Below are positions 43,230-51,853 of a stretch of DNA of 64,000 nucleotides, piece after piece (within the stretch, counting starts at the first letter, position 1; every line of letters begins with the position of its first letter). The stretch comes from JAGQRJ01 sp041402045. Lineage in GTDB: Bacteria > Planctomycetota > J058. The notes under the pieces were generated by a model. That model made no database searches and was not told where the DNA came from. It was given only the letters and a program-made list of their open reading frames with translations. The stretch is taken from the NCBI GenBank assembly GCA_041402045.1, contig JAWKSZ010000003.1, positions 62,001-126,000 of the forward strand, read 5' to 3'. A program made the translations under genes and the position numbers.

Positions 43230-45433
43230 TTGCCGCCGGGGAGGTCCGGGAGGTCGAGGCGCAGCGAGAGCTGCGAGGCGGGGGCCCCCTCGCCTCCGAG
43301 CTCGACGTGGAACCCCTGCCAGGGGCCGCTCCGGTAGCGGCCGAACTCGGTGACCGGGGCGGCGAAGGTCGGCTCGCCGCGCAGGGTGCCGGTCAGCTCC
43401 AGGGGGTAAAGCTCGAGGCCTGAGCCCGAGGCGTCGACCTCGAAGGCGACGGTCAGCCGGTCGCTGAACCACGGCCCGGTGGGCTCGAGGTCGAGGTCGA
43501 GGTAGACCCGATCGTCGGATTCGACCCGCAGGTCGCCGTAGAGCCCGGTCCGGCGCTCGGTCTGGGTCTCGAGGACCAGCGGGGTCGAGTGCCACACGGC
43601 CAGGAGGAAGCTGCCCGTGCTCCCCGGGGGGTAGGCGTCGGCCTCGGCGCGCTCGCGCAGGCGCTGCAGCGCCTGCTCGCGGGCGTCCTGGGCGTCGTGA
43701 GCGTCGCCGCCGCGGCCGCGCCGTCGCCGTCGCCCGCCGGAGTCCTCCCCGGAGCCGGGGGCGCTGAGCCGGACCTCGACCGGTGGGTTGTGGCGGCCCA
43801 CGGTCCAGTTGCCCTCCACGACGAGCTGGGCGGGGTCGGCCTCGAGCCGCGCGGTGAACAGCCCGATCGGCGGGGGCGGCTCGCCGTCGGAGTCGAGGAT
43901 CCGGCCCCCGGAGGCGCGCAGCGCGCCGTGGGGGGCGGTGAGCGTCAGCTCCAGGCGCCAGGCGGCGCCGAACTCGTCGTCGGCGAAGGGACCCAGGGTC
44001 ACGGTCAACCCGCCGTCGTCGAGGTCTCCGTCGAGCTCGAGGTCGACGACCTCGTCGAGGCGAGGCTGGTCGACCAGCAGCCGCACGCGGGCCTGGGATC
44101 CCAGGGAGGCCAGGAACGCGTCGGCGCGGGTCGGGGTCGCGCCGCCGCCGAAGGGGAGGTCGGGGGTGCGGTCGCCGAAGGCCATGACCAGGGCGATACA
44201 GCCCGCCGGCAGGAGGACGACGCCCGCGACCAGCGCCAGGCAGGTGGTCAGGACGACGCGGCCCCCCTTGCCCGCCGGGCGGCGCTGAGGCGGGCGGGTG
44301 ACGGGGGTCGGGGGCGAACTCGGGCCGCCGCTCGCGGGCGGGGGCGTCGGGGGAGCGCTCGGGCCGCCGCTCGCGGGCGGCGTCGGTCGCGGAGGAGGGG
44401 GCGGCGGCGCGGCGGGCCCGGAGCCGAGGCCGGTGCTGGGGGCGACCCCCGCGCCCGGGGCGACGAGGTCGACGGTCTCCGCGCCTGCCGGCGCGAAGGC
44501 GTGGCTGCCGGTCACCGCCTCCCCGGCGGTCTGCTCGCCTGCGGGGTCCAGGGGGGCGGCCAGGGTCGGGGCGCTCCCCTGGGCGACCCCGGCGAGGAAC
44601 GCGTCGAGCTGGCGCGCGAGCTCGTCCGCCGACTGCAGGCGATCGGCGCGCTCGCGCACGAGGAGCGCGTCGACGGTGGCGCACAGCGCCTCGGGGACGT
44701 CGGAGCGCACCCGGCGCAGAGGCTCCGGGTCCTCCATGCAGCGGTGGCGAATGATCTGGAGCGGCGTCTTGCCCTTGGCCGGGATCTGCCCCGAGAGCGC
44801 GTGGTAGAGCACGAGCCCCAGGGCGTAGAGGTCGGCGCGGTGGTCCACGTCGGTGGCGCCCTCGCACTGCTCGGGGGCCATGTAGTGCGGCGTGCCCAGG
44901 ATCATGCCGGTCTGGGTCAGGGGCTGGTCGTCGCCGTCGAGGGCCTTGACCAGGCCGAAGTCGCCGAGCCGCGCGCCCTCGTCGTCGAGGAAGATGTTCG
45001 CGGGCTTGACGTCGCGGTGCACGATCCCGGCCTTGTGGGCGCAGGCCAGCCCGCGCGCGACGTCGCGCACGACCCGCGCGGCGACCGCGGGCTCGAGGGC
45101 CCCGTGGCGCGCGATCAGGTCGGCCAGGCTCCCGCCGTCCATGAGCTGCATGGCCATGAAGTAGTGCCCGTCGGCCTCGTCGGCGTCGTAGACCTGGACC
45201 ACGTTGCCGTGGCGCAGGCCAGCGGCGCGGCGGGCTTCGCGGGCGAAGCGCGCGACGAACTCGGTCTCCCCCGCGAGCCGCGCCGGGAGGACCTTGAGCG
45301 CCACGGTGCGCCCGAGCATGCCCGACTCCCGGGCGCGGTAGACGGCGCCCATGCCGCCGGCGCCGAGGCGGGCCTCGATGGTGTAGCGCCCGAGGGTGGC
45401 GCCGAGCAGCGGATCGGGGGGCGCGTCGGCCAT
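43226..45433 (-). CDS. Membrane-anchored Ser/Thr protein kinase (Hanks-type)
   Basis: 735 aa. The kinase domain spans about residues 15-285: glycine loop LGAGGMGAVYRARE, VALKVL, catalytic loop IVHRDVKPANIFLD and GDFGLVKA, all intact. A Pro/Gly-rich linker and a transmembrane helix (VVLTTCLALVAGVVLLPAGC) at about residue 420 lead to a large unrecognised extracytoplasmic part. Start at 45433 (MADAPPD); a longer reading frame starts at 45628. Linked to the zinc-ribbon lipoprotein. Confidence 0.88.
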   Translation of the reverse strand: MADAPPDPLLGATLGRYTIEARLGAGGMGAVYRARESGMLGRTVALKVLPARLAGETEFVARFAREARRAAGLRHGNVVQVYDADEADGHYFMAMQLMDGGSLADLIARHGALEPAVAARVVRDVARGLACAHKAGIVHRDVKPANIFLDDEGARLGDFGLVKALDGDDQPLTQTGMILGTPHYMAPEQCEGATDVDHRADLYALGLVLYHALSGQIPAKGKTPLQIIRHRCMEDPEPLRRVRSDVPEALCATVDALLVRERADRLQSADELARQLDAFLAGVAQGSAPTLAAPLDPAGEQTAGEAVTGSHAFAPAGAETVDLVAPGAGVAPSTGLGSGPAAPPPPPPRPTPPASGGPSAPPTPPPASGGPSSPPTPVTRPPQRRPAGKGGRVVLTTCLALVAGVVLLPAGCIALVMAFGDRTPDLPFGGGATPTRADAFLASLGSQARVRLLVDQPRLDEVVDLELDGDLDDGGLTVTLGPFADDEFGAAWRLELTLTAPHGALRASGGRILDSDGEPPPPIGLFTARLEADPAQLVVEGNWTVGRHNPPVEVRLSAPGSGEDSGGRRRRRGRGGDAHDAQDAREQALQRLRERAEADAYPPGSTGSFLLAVWHSTPLVLETQTERRTGLYGDLRVESDDRVYLDLDLEPTGPWFSDRLTVAFEVDASGSGLELYPLELTGTLRGEPTFAAPVTEFGRYRSGPWQGFHVELGGEGAPASQLSLRLDLPDLPGGK

Positions 45434-45557
45434 GGAGGGGAGGGGCCTCGAGGGTGAACCCGGGCAGCCGCGCTGCGCGGGGGAGCGGGGCCAGGAGCGG
45501 CCGCTCCTAAAGATAGTGCACCGGCCAGGCCGAAGGAAGGCGTTCGGGGAGGTCAGG

Positions 45558-46316
45558 GTGGAGGTGAGCGCGGTCCCGTTGCTCGAGGTGCCGGAGCTCG
45601 CGGGCGAGGGCTGGGTCCACGGGTTCACGACCCGGACGGGCGGCTGCTCGGAGGGGCCGCTCGCGAGCCTGAACCTCGCGCGGCGGCCCGGCGAGGAGGA
45701 CGCGCGGCTGGAGGAGAACTGGCGGCGCGCGCTGGGCGCGCTGGGCGCCGGGTTCGCGCCCGCGGACGTGGCGCTGTTGAGCCAGGTTCACGGCCCCGAG
45801 GTGGCGCGGGTCACCGCGCCGAGCGGCTGGGACCGGACCCTCGGGGCGTTCGACGCGGCGGTGACCACGACGCCGGGGGTGGTGCTGGCGGTGCGCGCGG
45901 CGGACTGCGTGCCGGTCCTGTTCGCGGCGGAGGGCGTCGTGGGGGTGGCCCACGCGGGCTGGCGCGGCGCCGCGTGCGGGGTGATCCCCCGCACCCTGGA
46001 GGCGCTGCGCGCGCTCGGGGCGCAGGGGATCCGGGCCGGGATCGGACCCTCGATCTCCGGGGCGCGCTACGAGGTCGGCCTCGAGGTCGTCGAGGCGCTG
46101 GAGGCGAGCGGCGTCGCGCCGGAGGTGTTCGTGGTCGAGCGCCGCGGGGCCAAGGCCTACGTCGACGTCGGGGCCGCGGTCGCGGCGCAGCTCGCGGCCG
46201 GGGGGGTGGAGCGGATCGGACGGATCCGCCGCTGCACCCACGCCGACCCCGAGCTGTTCAGCCACCGCGAGGACCCGCGGGCCGGGCGTCAGGTCGGCTT
46301 GATCGCCTTGGCCTGA
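45558..46316 (+). CDS. pgeF: Peptidoglycan editing factor (YfiH/laccase-domain)
   Basis: 252 aa. Conserved zinc-binding motifs: VHGFTTRTGGCSEGPLASLN, LLSQVHGPEV, AVRAADCVPVLFA and VGVAHAGWRGAACGVI. PgeF hydrolyses wrongly incorporated peptidoglycan precursors; the family also has purine-nucleoside phosphorylase activity. GTG at 45558 is chosen for GGGGAGG 5 bases upstream. Confidence 0.85.
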   Translation: MEVSAVPLLEVPELAGEGWVHGFTTRTGGCSEGPLASLNLARRPGEEDARLEENWRRALGALGAGFAPADVALLSQVHGPEVARVTAPSGWDRTLGAFDAAVTTTPGVVLAVRAADCVPVLFAAEGVVGVAHAGWRGAACGVIPRTLEALRALGAQGIRAGIGPSISGARYEVGLEVVEALEASGVAPEVFVVERRGAKAYVDVGAAVAAQLAAGGVERIGRIRRCTHADPELFSHREDPRAGRQVGLIALA

Positions 46317-46337
46317 GCGCGCGCCGCCGCGAGGTCC

Positions 46338-47534
46338 CTACGAGTCCGAGCTGTCGTAGGTCTCGCCTTCGGTGTAGTAGACGGTCTCGATCACCTGGCC
46401 GGTGCAGTCGAAGAGCAGGGTCACGTGGCCCAGGATCACGTCCGTGGGGTCCGCGGCGTCGGCGCGCAGGGCCTTGTAGGCGCTGTAGCCCGCCGGGATC
46501 GCGACCTCGCTCCAGGTCGCGCTGCGGAAGTAGGCCGACGCAGCCTGGCGGTCGGCGTCGTAGTAGGCCTGGTCGCCCGGGTCGTAGTAGTCCGCGATGT
46601 CGCTGCGGAAGTTCATGATGAACCGCGTGAGGCTGCTGGCTTCGGCCGTGGCCTTGGCGCGGAGCTGGTCCAGGGTCGCGCCGCCCAGGGGGCAGTCGAT
46701 CACGACCGGGGGGGCCGGCGGGGCCGGGGTCACGGGGGTCGGGTTCACGAAGCCGCCCGAGTCGAACAGCTCGCCGCCCTCCTCGCGGTAGAAGGTGCCC
46801 AGGACCCGGGCGTCGGCGTCGAGGGTCACGAAGGCGTCGCCGGGGGAGACGACCTCGTCGCGGTCCATGTTGATCGCCTGCAGCGTCTTGAACGCGGGCT
46901 GACCGGGCAGGGCGGGGACCTCGACCCACAGCGCGCGCTCGAAGAAGAACTCCGCCTCGCGCGCGTCGCTGCGGTAGCGGTCCTCGTCGCCCCAGTCGTA
47001 GTAGTCCGCGACGTCGGTGCGGTAGTTCATGACCGTGTTCACCAACGCCTGGGCCTGGCTGCGGGCGGCGAGCACGAAGCGGTCGTCGCGGGTGCCCCGG
47101 CTCGTGGCCCGGGTCCAGCCCTGGTGGGCACCGGTCGGGGTCTGGTTGCTCAGGTATTCGCGGATTCGATCGCCCTGCACGACGTAGAACGCGCGGAAGC
47201 GGTAGTCGTCGCCCGAGAGCGCGGAGGAGATCCCGCCGCTGGCGGTGATCCGATACTCGACGCGGAGGACCGTGGGCGCGACCAGGATCCCGAGGCCGTA
47301 CCAACGGAACGGGGCCTGGCTGGCGTGGCCGGCGTCGGTGTAGCGCGCGGTGCGGTCGAGCTTCACCCGACCCGGGCCGTCGCTGCGGATCCTGAGCGCG
47401 GTGTCGGTCGTGCCCGCGCCGCCTGCGTAGGTGGTGGTGGCCTGGAAGCTGCCAGTGGGTGGAGACTGAGCGGTCGCGGCGCCAGCCGCGAGGGCGGCCA
47501 GCCAAAGGCCGACCGCGAGACGGGGGAAGGACAT
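46338..47534 (-). CDS. Secreted protein with two internal repeats, paralog 1
   Basis: 398 aa with a signal peptide (PRLAVGLWLAALAAGAATA). Two repeats of about 95 residues contain VADYYDWGDEDRY and IADYYDPGDQAYY, followed by W.EV..P...A.KxL and a strand with LGTFYREEG or IETVYYTEG. Two cysteines (IDCPLGG and FDCTGQ) may bond. The adjacent gene encodes a same-length paralog. The fold is not recognised. Confidence 0.65.
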   Translation of the reverse strand: MSFPRLAVGLWLAALAAGAATAQSPPTGSFQATTTYAGGAGTTDTALRIRSDGPGRVKLDRTARYTDAGHASQAPFRWYGLGILVAPTVLRVEYRITASGGISSALSGDDYRFRAFYVVQGDRIREYLSNQTPTGAHQGWTRATSRGTRDDRFVLAARSQAQALVNTVMNYRTDVADYYDWGDEDRYRSDAREAEFFFERALWVEVPALPGQPAFKTLQAINMDRDEVVSPGDAFVTLDADARVLGTFYREEGGELFDSGGFVNPTPVTPAPPAPPVVIDCPLGGATLDQLRAKATAEASSLTRFIMNFRSDIADYYDPGDQAYYDADRQAASAYFRSATWSEVAIPAGYSAYKALRADAADPTDVILGHVTLLFDCTGQVIETVYYTEGETYDSSDS

Positions 47535-47718
47535 GGGGTGAGCTCAAGGAGGGCGGCCCCGCAGCCTCGCGGGGACGCTTGGTTCGTTGAGGGTCCCAAT
47601 GCAGCGGGCGTGCCGCGCTCAACCTTCTAAAGCTCGGTGCGATAGGGCGCCGTGCGGAGCACGAACGCCCAGATTTCGGTGAAACGTTGCGGGCTCTTTT
47701 CAGTGCCTTGACCGACGC

Positions 47719-48915
47719 CTACACGTCGGAGGTGTCGTAGTCCTCGCCGAAGTGGTGCAGGATCCGCTCGATCACCCGGCCGTCGCAGTCGAAGAGCAGG
47801 GTCACGTGCTCCTCGCCGGGGTCGGTCACCGCCCGCAGGGCCTTGTAGGCGGAGTAGCCGGCGGGCACGGGGACCTCGTCCCAGGTGTAGGTGCCCGAGG
47901 CGAAGTCGGCGCGGAGCCGGGCCTCGACCGCGGCGCTGTCGTCGTTGGGGCCGAAGTAGTCGGCCACGTGGGCGTAGAAGTCGACGAAGAACGCGGCGAG
48001 CTGGGCGGCGTCGCCGCGGGCGCGGGTCCGCAGCTCGGCCAGGGACGCGCCGCCGAGGGGGCAGTCGATCACCGGAGCGGGCGCAGGCGCCGGAGCAGGG
48101 GCCGGAGCCGGAGCCGGCAGCGGCTCCGCGGGCTGGCCGCCGCGGGTGTAGAGCGCGCCGCTCTCGTCGGCGTAGAGCAAGGTCAGGACCCGCGCGTCGG
48201 CGTCGAGGAGCACGTAGGCCGCGCCCGGGGTCACGACCTCGCTGGGGTCGGTGTTCTGGGCGAGGAGGGTCTTGGCGGCGGGGAAGCCCGGGAGCGCCGG
48301 GACCTCGCGCCACAGCGCGCGCTCGAAGTAGAACCCGGCCTCACGGGCGTCCGCGTCGTAGCGGTCCTGGTCGCCGGGGCCGTAGTAGTCGGCCACGTGG
48401 TGGCGGTAGTCCATGATCGTGCTCACCAGGCCGGAGCTCTGCTTGCGGGCGGCGAGCACGAAGCCGTCGTCGCGGCGGCCGGCGCTGTCGGCGAGGGTCC
48501 AGCCCGCCTGCTCGTCGACCGGGGTCAGGTTGAGCAGGGTCTCGCGGATCCGATCGCCCTCCACCGTGTAGAGCGCGCGCACGCGGTAGTCGACCGGGGC
48601 GAGAGCGCCGGTGAAGCCGCCGCTGCGCGAGATCCGAAACTCGACGCGGGCTCGGGTCGGCGAGAGCAGCACGCCCTCCCCGCGCCAGCGGAAGGTCGCG
48701 TGGCTGGCGTGGGCGGGGTCGGTGAAGCGCGCGGTGCGGTCGACCTTGACCCGGCCGGGCCCGGCGCCGCGCAGGCGCAGCGCCGTCGCGCTGACGCGCA
48801 CGCCGTCGTCGTAGGTGCTGGTGGTCTGGTAGGTCCCGAGCAGCGGGTCCTGGGCGGAGGCGACGCTGGCGCACAGGGCCAGGGCGCCGGCGGTGAGCAA
48901 ACGGGTAGGGATCAT
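47719..48915 (-). CDS. Secreted protein with two internal repeats, paralog 2
   Basis: 398 aa, the same length as the gene downstream and similar along its full length. Signal peptide (LLTAGALALCASVASA). Internal repeats contain HVADYYGPGDQDRY and HVADYFGPNDDS; a Pro-Ala linker separates the halves (PAPAPAPAPAP). Start at MIPTRLL (48915). Tandem duplication of one gene followed by divergence. Confidence 0.65.
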   Translation of the reverse strand: MIPTRLLTAGALALCASVASAQDPLLGTYQTTSTYDDGVRVSATALRLRGAGPGRVKVDRTARFTDPAHASHATFRWRGEGVLLSPTRARVEFRISRSGGFTGALAPVDYRVRALYTVEGDRIRETLLNLTPVDEQAGWTLADSAGRRDDGFVLAARKQSSGLVSTIMDYRHHVADYYGPGDQDRYDADAREAGFYFERALWREVPALPGFPAAKTLLAQNTDPSEVVTPGAAYVLLDADARVLTLLYADESGALYTRGGQPAEPLPAPAPAPAPAPAPAPVIDCPLGGASLAELRTRARGDAAQLAAFFVDFYAHVADYFGPNDDSAAVEARLRADFASGTYTWDEVPVPAGYSAYKALRAVTDPGEEHVTLLFDCDGRVIERILHHFGEDYDTSDV

Positions 48916-49072
48916 GGGTGGGTCTCCGGCCACGAGGGCGTGGGGTTTGGCCCTCGCCCGTGCAGACCCTGTGCCGCGCTAAGTGCCCCGGGCGCCGAGG
49001 CAGGGTCGCTGGCCTGGAACCCAGCCTCGGGAATGCACCCCGGCCGGGTTCAGCCCGTCCAGTCTGGACACC

Positions 49073-49777
49073 TCAGGCGACCGGCGGACCCCACACCACG
49101 AGGTTGGCGCGGTGCACGGCGCGCCCCGCGTCGCTGGCGAGGAAGGCCACGGTGTGGGCCAGGTCGTCGGGGTCCATGCTCGGCGCGCCGGGGGCCGCCT
49201 CCTCGAGCAGGGCGGTGCGCACCGAGCCTGGGCTCACGCACACGACGCGCACCCCCTCGCCCTCGACCTCGGCGGCCAGGGCCTCGCTGAAGGCGATCAG
49301 CGCGCCCTTGGTCGCGGCGTAGCCCACGAGCCCGGGGAACTTGGGGATCCCGGGGACGCCGCCGACCGAGGCCACGTTGACGATCACCCCGCGCCGCCGG
49401 GCGCGCATGTCGCGCAGGGCCTCCTGGGCGCAGTAGAGCGCGCCGCTCACGTTCACCTCCCACAGCCCGCGCCAGCGGGCCGGGGTGAGCTGGGCGAAGG
49501 GCCCGAGCTCGAGCCGCGCGGCGTTGTTGATCAGCACGTCCACGGGCCCCCAGCGCTCGCGCACCTGGGCGAAGGCGGCGGCGACCTGGGCTGGGTCGGC
49601 GACGTCCACGGGGAGGGCCAGCCCCTCGCCCCCGGCGGCGGCGATCGCCTCCAGGGTCGCGGCGCACGAGCCCCGGGCGAGGAGCGCCACCCGGTCTCCC
49701 TGGGCGGCGAAGCGCCGGGCGCAGGCGGCCCCCAGGCCGCGGCTGGCGCCGGTCACGAGGGTCACGCGGGGTTGCAT
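49073..49777 (-). CDS. Short-chain dehydrogenase/reductase
   Basis: 234 aa. TLVTGASRGLGAACARRF nucleotide-binding loop, VLINNAARL, and catalytic YAATKGALIAF (YxxxK) with VNVASVGG (Ser). NAD(P)-dependent oxidoreductase; the substrate is unknown. No signal. Divergent from the membrane-protein gene, whose promoter overlaps the upstream region. Confidence 0.85.
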   Translation of the reverse strand: MQPRVTLVTGASRGLGAACARRFAAQGDRVALLARGSCAATLEAIAAAGGEGLALPVDVADPAQVAAAFAQVRERWGPVDVLINNAARLELGPFAQLTPARWRGLWEVNVSGALYCAQEALRDMRARRRGVIVNVASVGGVPGIPKFPGLVGYAATKGALIAFSEALAAEVEGEGVRVVCVSPGSVRTALLEEAAPGAPSMDPDDLAHTVAFLASDAGRAVHRANLVVWGPPVA

Positions 49778-49829
49778 GGGGGCCTCCCGGGGGCGCGCCC
49801 AGGGGCGCGAAGTGCCGAGCGATCCGGGT

Positions 49830-49835
49830 TACCCT
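49830..49835 (+). promoter_or_regulatory. Putative -10 (TACCCT) for membrane protein
   Basis: TACCCT then ATCCCGA and the ATG at 49843; no SD lies in the seven bases between, so the mRNA may be leaderless. Confidence 0.35.
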
Positions 49836-49842
49836 ATCCCGA

Positions 49843-50478
49843 ATGACCGACGACGCCACGTTGCTCAGCGACCCCCAGCTCTACGCGTTCGTATGGCAGC
49901 TCTCCAAGGACCCGCCCCCCGAGTCCGGTGAGGGCGCGGACGAGGAGCTGGCGCGCATGCTGCGCGACCTCCCGCACCACTTCCGGCTGCCCCTGCCCGC
50001 CGAGTTCCGCCTGGGCCCCGAGACCTTCGCCGCGCACCTGGAGCGGGTGAAGGTCGAGGGCCCCGAGCGCATGCAGCTCGTCGAGGACGGCCCCTATGCC
50101 CCGCGCCCTCAGACGAAGGTCGAGCAGGAGCAGGAGCGCGAGGACGAGGACCGGATCCGCAAGGGCAAGGTGTGGCGCTTCTGGATCAGCGCCGTGCTCG
50201 GCGTGGGCGGGTTCTTCAGCTCGCAGTTCTTCTTCCACCTCTACCGCAATCGCCACGCGCAAGAGGTGGTCGAGGGGCCGGCCATGCAGGCCCGCAAGGG
50301 CCTGGAGATGGACTGGCGGCTGATGCTCGGGATCATGTCGATCCTGGTCGCCGCCTGGTTCCTGGCCGACGCCTACGTCATGGCCCGCGAGCTGTGGCTG
50401 GACTGGACCCGGGTCAAGGCCGCGGTGCCCCTGATCGGGAAGCGCTGGGCCGAGAAGAGCAAGAACGTTGGCGACTGA
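49843..50478 (+). CDS. Membrane protein, unknown function
   Basis: 211 aa. A soluble acidic N-terminal part (about 1-115) is followed by two hydrophobic helices (FWISAVLGVGGFFSSQFFF and LMLGIMSILVAAWFLADAY) separated by a charged loop. No family recognised. First gene of a probable operon with the FAD oxidoreductase and the AAR2-like gene (11-base gap to the next start). Confidence 0.55.
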   Translation: MTDDATLLSDPQLYAFVWQLSKDPPPESGEGADEELARMLRDLPHHFRLPLPAEFRLGPETFAAHLERVKVEGPERMQLVEDGPYAPRPQTKVEQEQEREDEDRIRKGKVWRFWISAVLGVGGFFSSQFFFHLYRNRHAQEVVEGPAMQARKGLEMDWRLMLGIMSILVAAWFLADAYVMARELWLDWTRVKAAVPLIGKRWAEKSKNVGD

Positions 50479-50488
50479 GGGGACCGAT

Positions 50489-51853
50489 ATGCACCAGGTC
50501 ACGGAGCCGACCCACGTGGTCGCAATCTTCGGCGGCGCGAGCGCGGGCTCGGTCGCGGCCGAGCTGCTCGCGGAGCACGGGGTGCAGGTCGTGGTGTTCG
50601 AGCAGAACCCGCGCCCCTACGGCAAGATCGAGGACGGGCTGCCGCGCTGGCACGACAAGCAGCGGCGCATGGAATACGACAAGATCAACGCGCGCCTGGC
50701 GCGGCCCGGCGTGCACTTCGTGCCCCAGACCAAGCTCGGGCGCGACGTGGACTTCCAGGAGGTCCTGGGCTGGGGCTTCAGCGCCGTGCTCCTCGCCAAC
50801 GGCGCCTGGCAGGACCGAGAGATCACCTCGGCCAGCGGGGTCCCCGAGGCCCTCGACCACGGGCTCGTCTACCAGAACGCCTTCGTCTACTGGTTCAACC
50901 ACAAGGAAGAGTCGGGCTACGACGGGCCGACGTACGAGGTGCTCCCGGGCTCGTTGTGCGTGGGCGGCGGGCTGGCGTCGATCGACGTGATCAAGATCTT
51001 CCAGCTCGAGCTCTACCAGCGCGCGCTGGCCGGGCGCGGGATCCAGGTCGACGCCCTGGAGCTCGAGCACGAGGGGATACCCCAGGTGTGCGCGGCCCAC
51101 GGGATCCAGCCCGAGGAGCTCGGGGTCGAGAACTGCACGCTGCTCTATCGCCGGCGGATCGAGGACATGCCCCTGGCGACCCTCCCCCCCACGGCCAGCG
51201 AGAAGCAGAAGGCCAAGCTCCCGGTGATCCGGCAGAAGATCCTGGAGAAGGCCCAGCGCAAGTTCCTGTTCGAGGTCATGCCTCAGGTCGTGGCGGACGC
51301 GTTCCTGTTCGACGACGGGGGCCACGTGCGGGCGCTGCGCGTGCTGCGCACCGAGCTCAAGGACGGGCGCGCGGCGACGGTCGAGGGCAGCGGGTTCGAG
51401 ATCCCGACCCGGTTCGTGGTCAGCTCGATCGGGAGCATCCCCGAGCCGATCCCCGGGATCGAGATGAACGGCGCCTACTACCGCTACAAGGACTGGGACA
51501 CCGGGGAATACGCCGCCGCGCCGGGGGTGTTCGGCCTGGGCAACGTCGTCACCGGCAAGGGGAACATCAAGGACAGCCTCGACCACGGGCGCTTCGTGGC
51601 GGCCCACGTGGCGGAGCAGTACCTGGGGGTCGGCTCCGGCGAGCTGGACCTCTCCACGGTGAGCGAGAAGATCGCCGAGCGGGGCGAGGAGGCCGCGGCG
51701 CGGGTGGCGGAGTACGTCGCGCACCAGCCCAAGCTCTCCCCCGAGGACGCGAACCGGATCCTGGCCCGGGCCGCCGAGCGGCAGGCCGCCGTGGGTTACG
51801 AGGGCGACTACACCGCGTGGATCGAGCGGGTGACCCCGGCCGACCTGGGGTGA
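50489..51853 (+). CDS. FAD/NAD(P)-dependent oxidoreductase (ferredoxin-NADP reductase FprA-like)
   Basis: 454 aa. An N-terminal FAD-binding loop VVAIFGGASAGSVAAELL (GGAS.G), VVVFEQN, an NAD(P)-like CVGGGLASIDVIK and FGLGNVVTGKGNIKDS at the C-end put it in the glutamate-synthase-small-subunit/FprA-like family. The redox partner is unknown. ATG at 50489 has GAGGGG 6 bases before. The stop overlaps the AAR2-like start (GTGA). Confidence 0.8.
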   Translation: MHQVTEPTHVVAIFGGASAGSVAAELLAEHGVQVVVFEQNPRPYGKIEDGLPRWHDKQRRMEYDKINARLARPGVHFVPQTKLGRDVDFQEVLGWGFSAVLLANGAWQDREITSASGVPEALDHGLVYQNAFVYWFNHKEESGYDGPTYEVLPGSLCVGGGLASIDVIKIFQLELYQRALAGRGIQVDALELEHEGIPQVCAAHGIQPEELGVENCTLLYRRRIEDMPLATLPPTASEKQKAKLPVIRQKILEKAQRKFLFEVMPQVVADAFLFDDGGHVRALRVLRTELKDGRAATVEGSGFEIPTRFVVSSIGSIPEPIPGIEMNGAYYRYKDWDTGEYAAAPGVFGLGNVVTGKGNIKDSLDHGRFVAAHVAEQYLGVGSGELDLSTVSEKIAERGEEAAARVAEYVAHQPKLSPEDANRILARAAERQAAVGYEGDYTAWIERVTPADLG

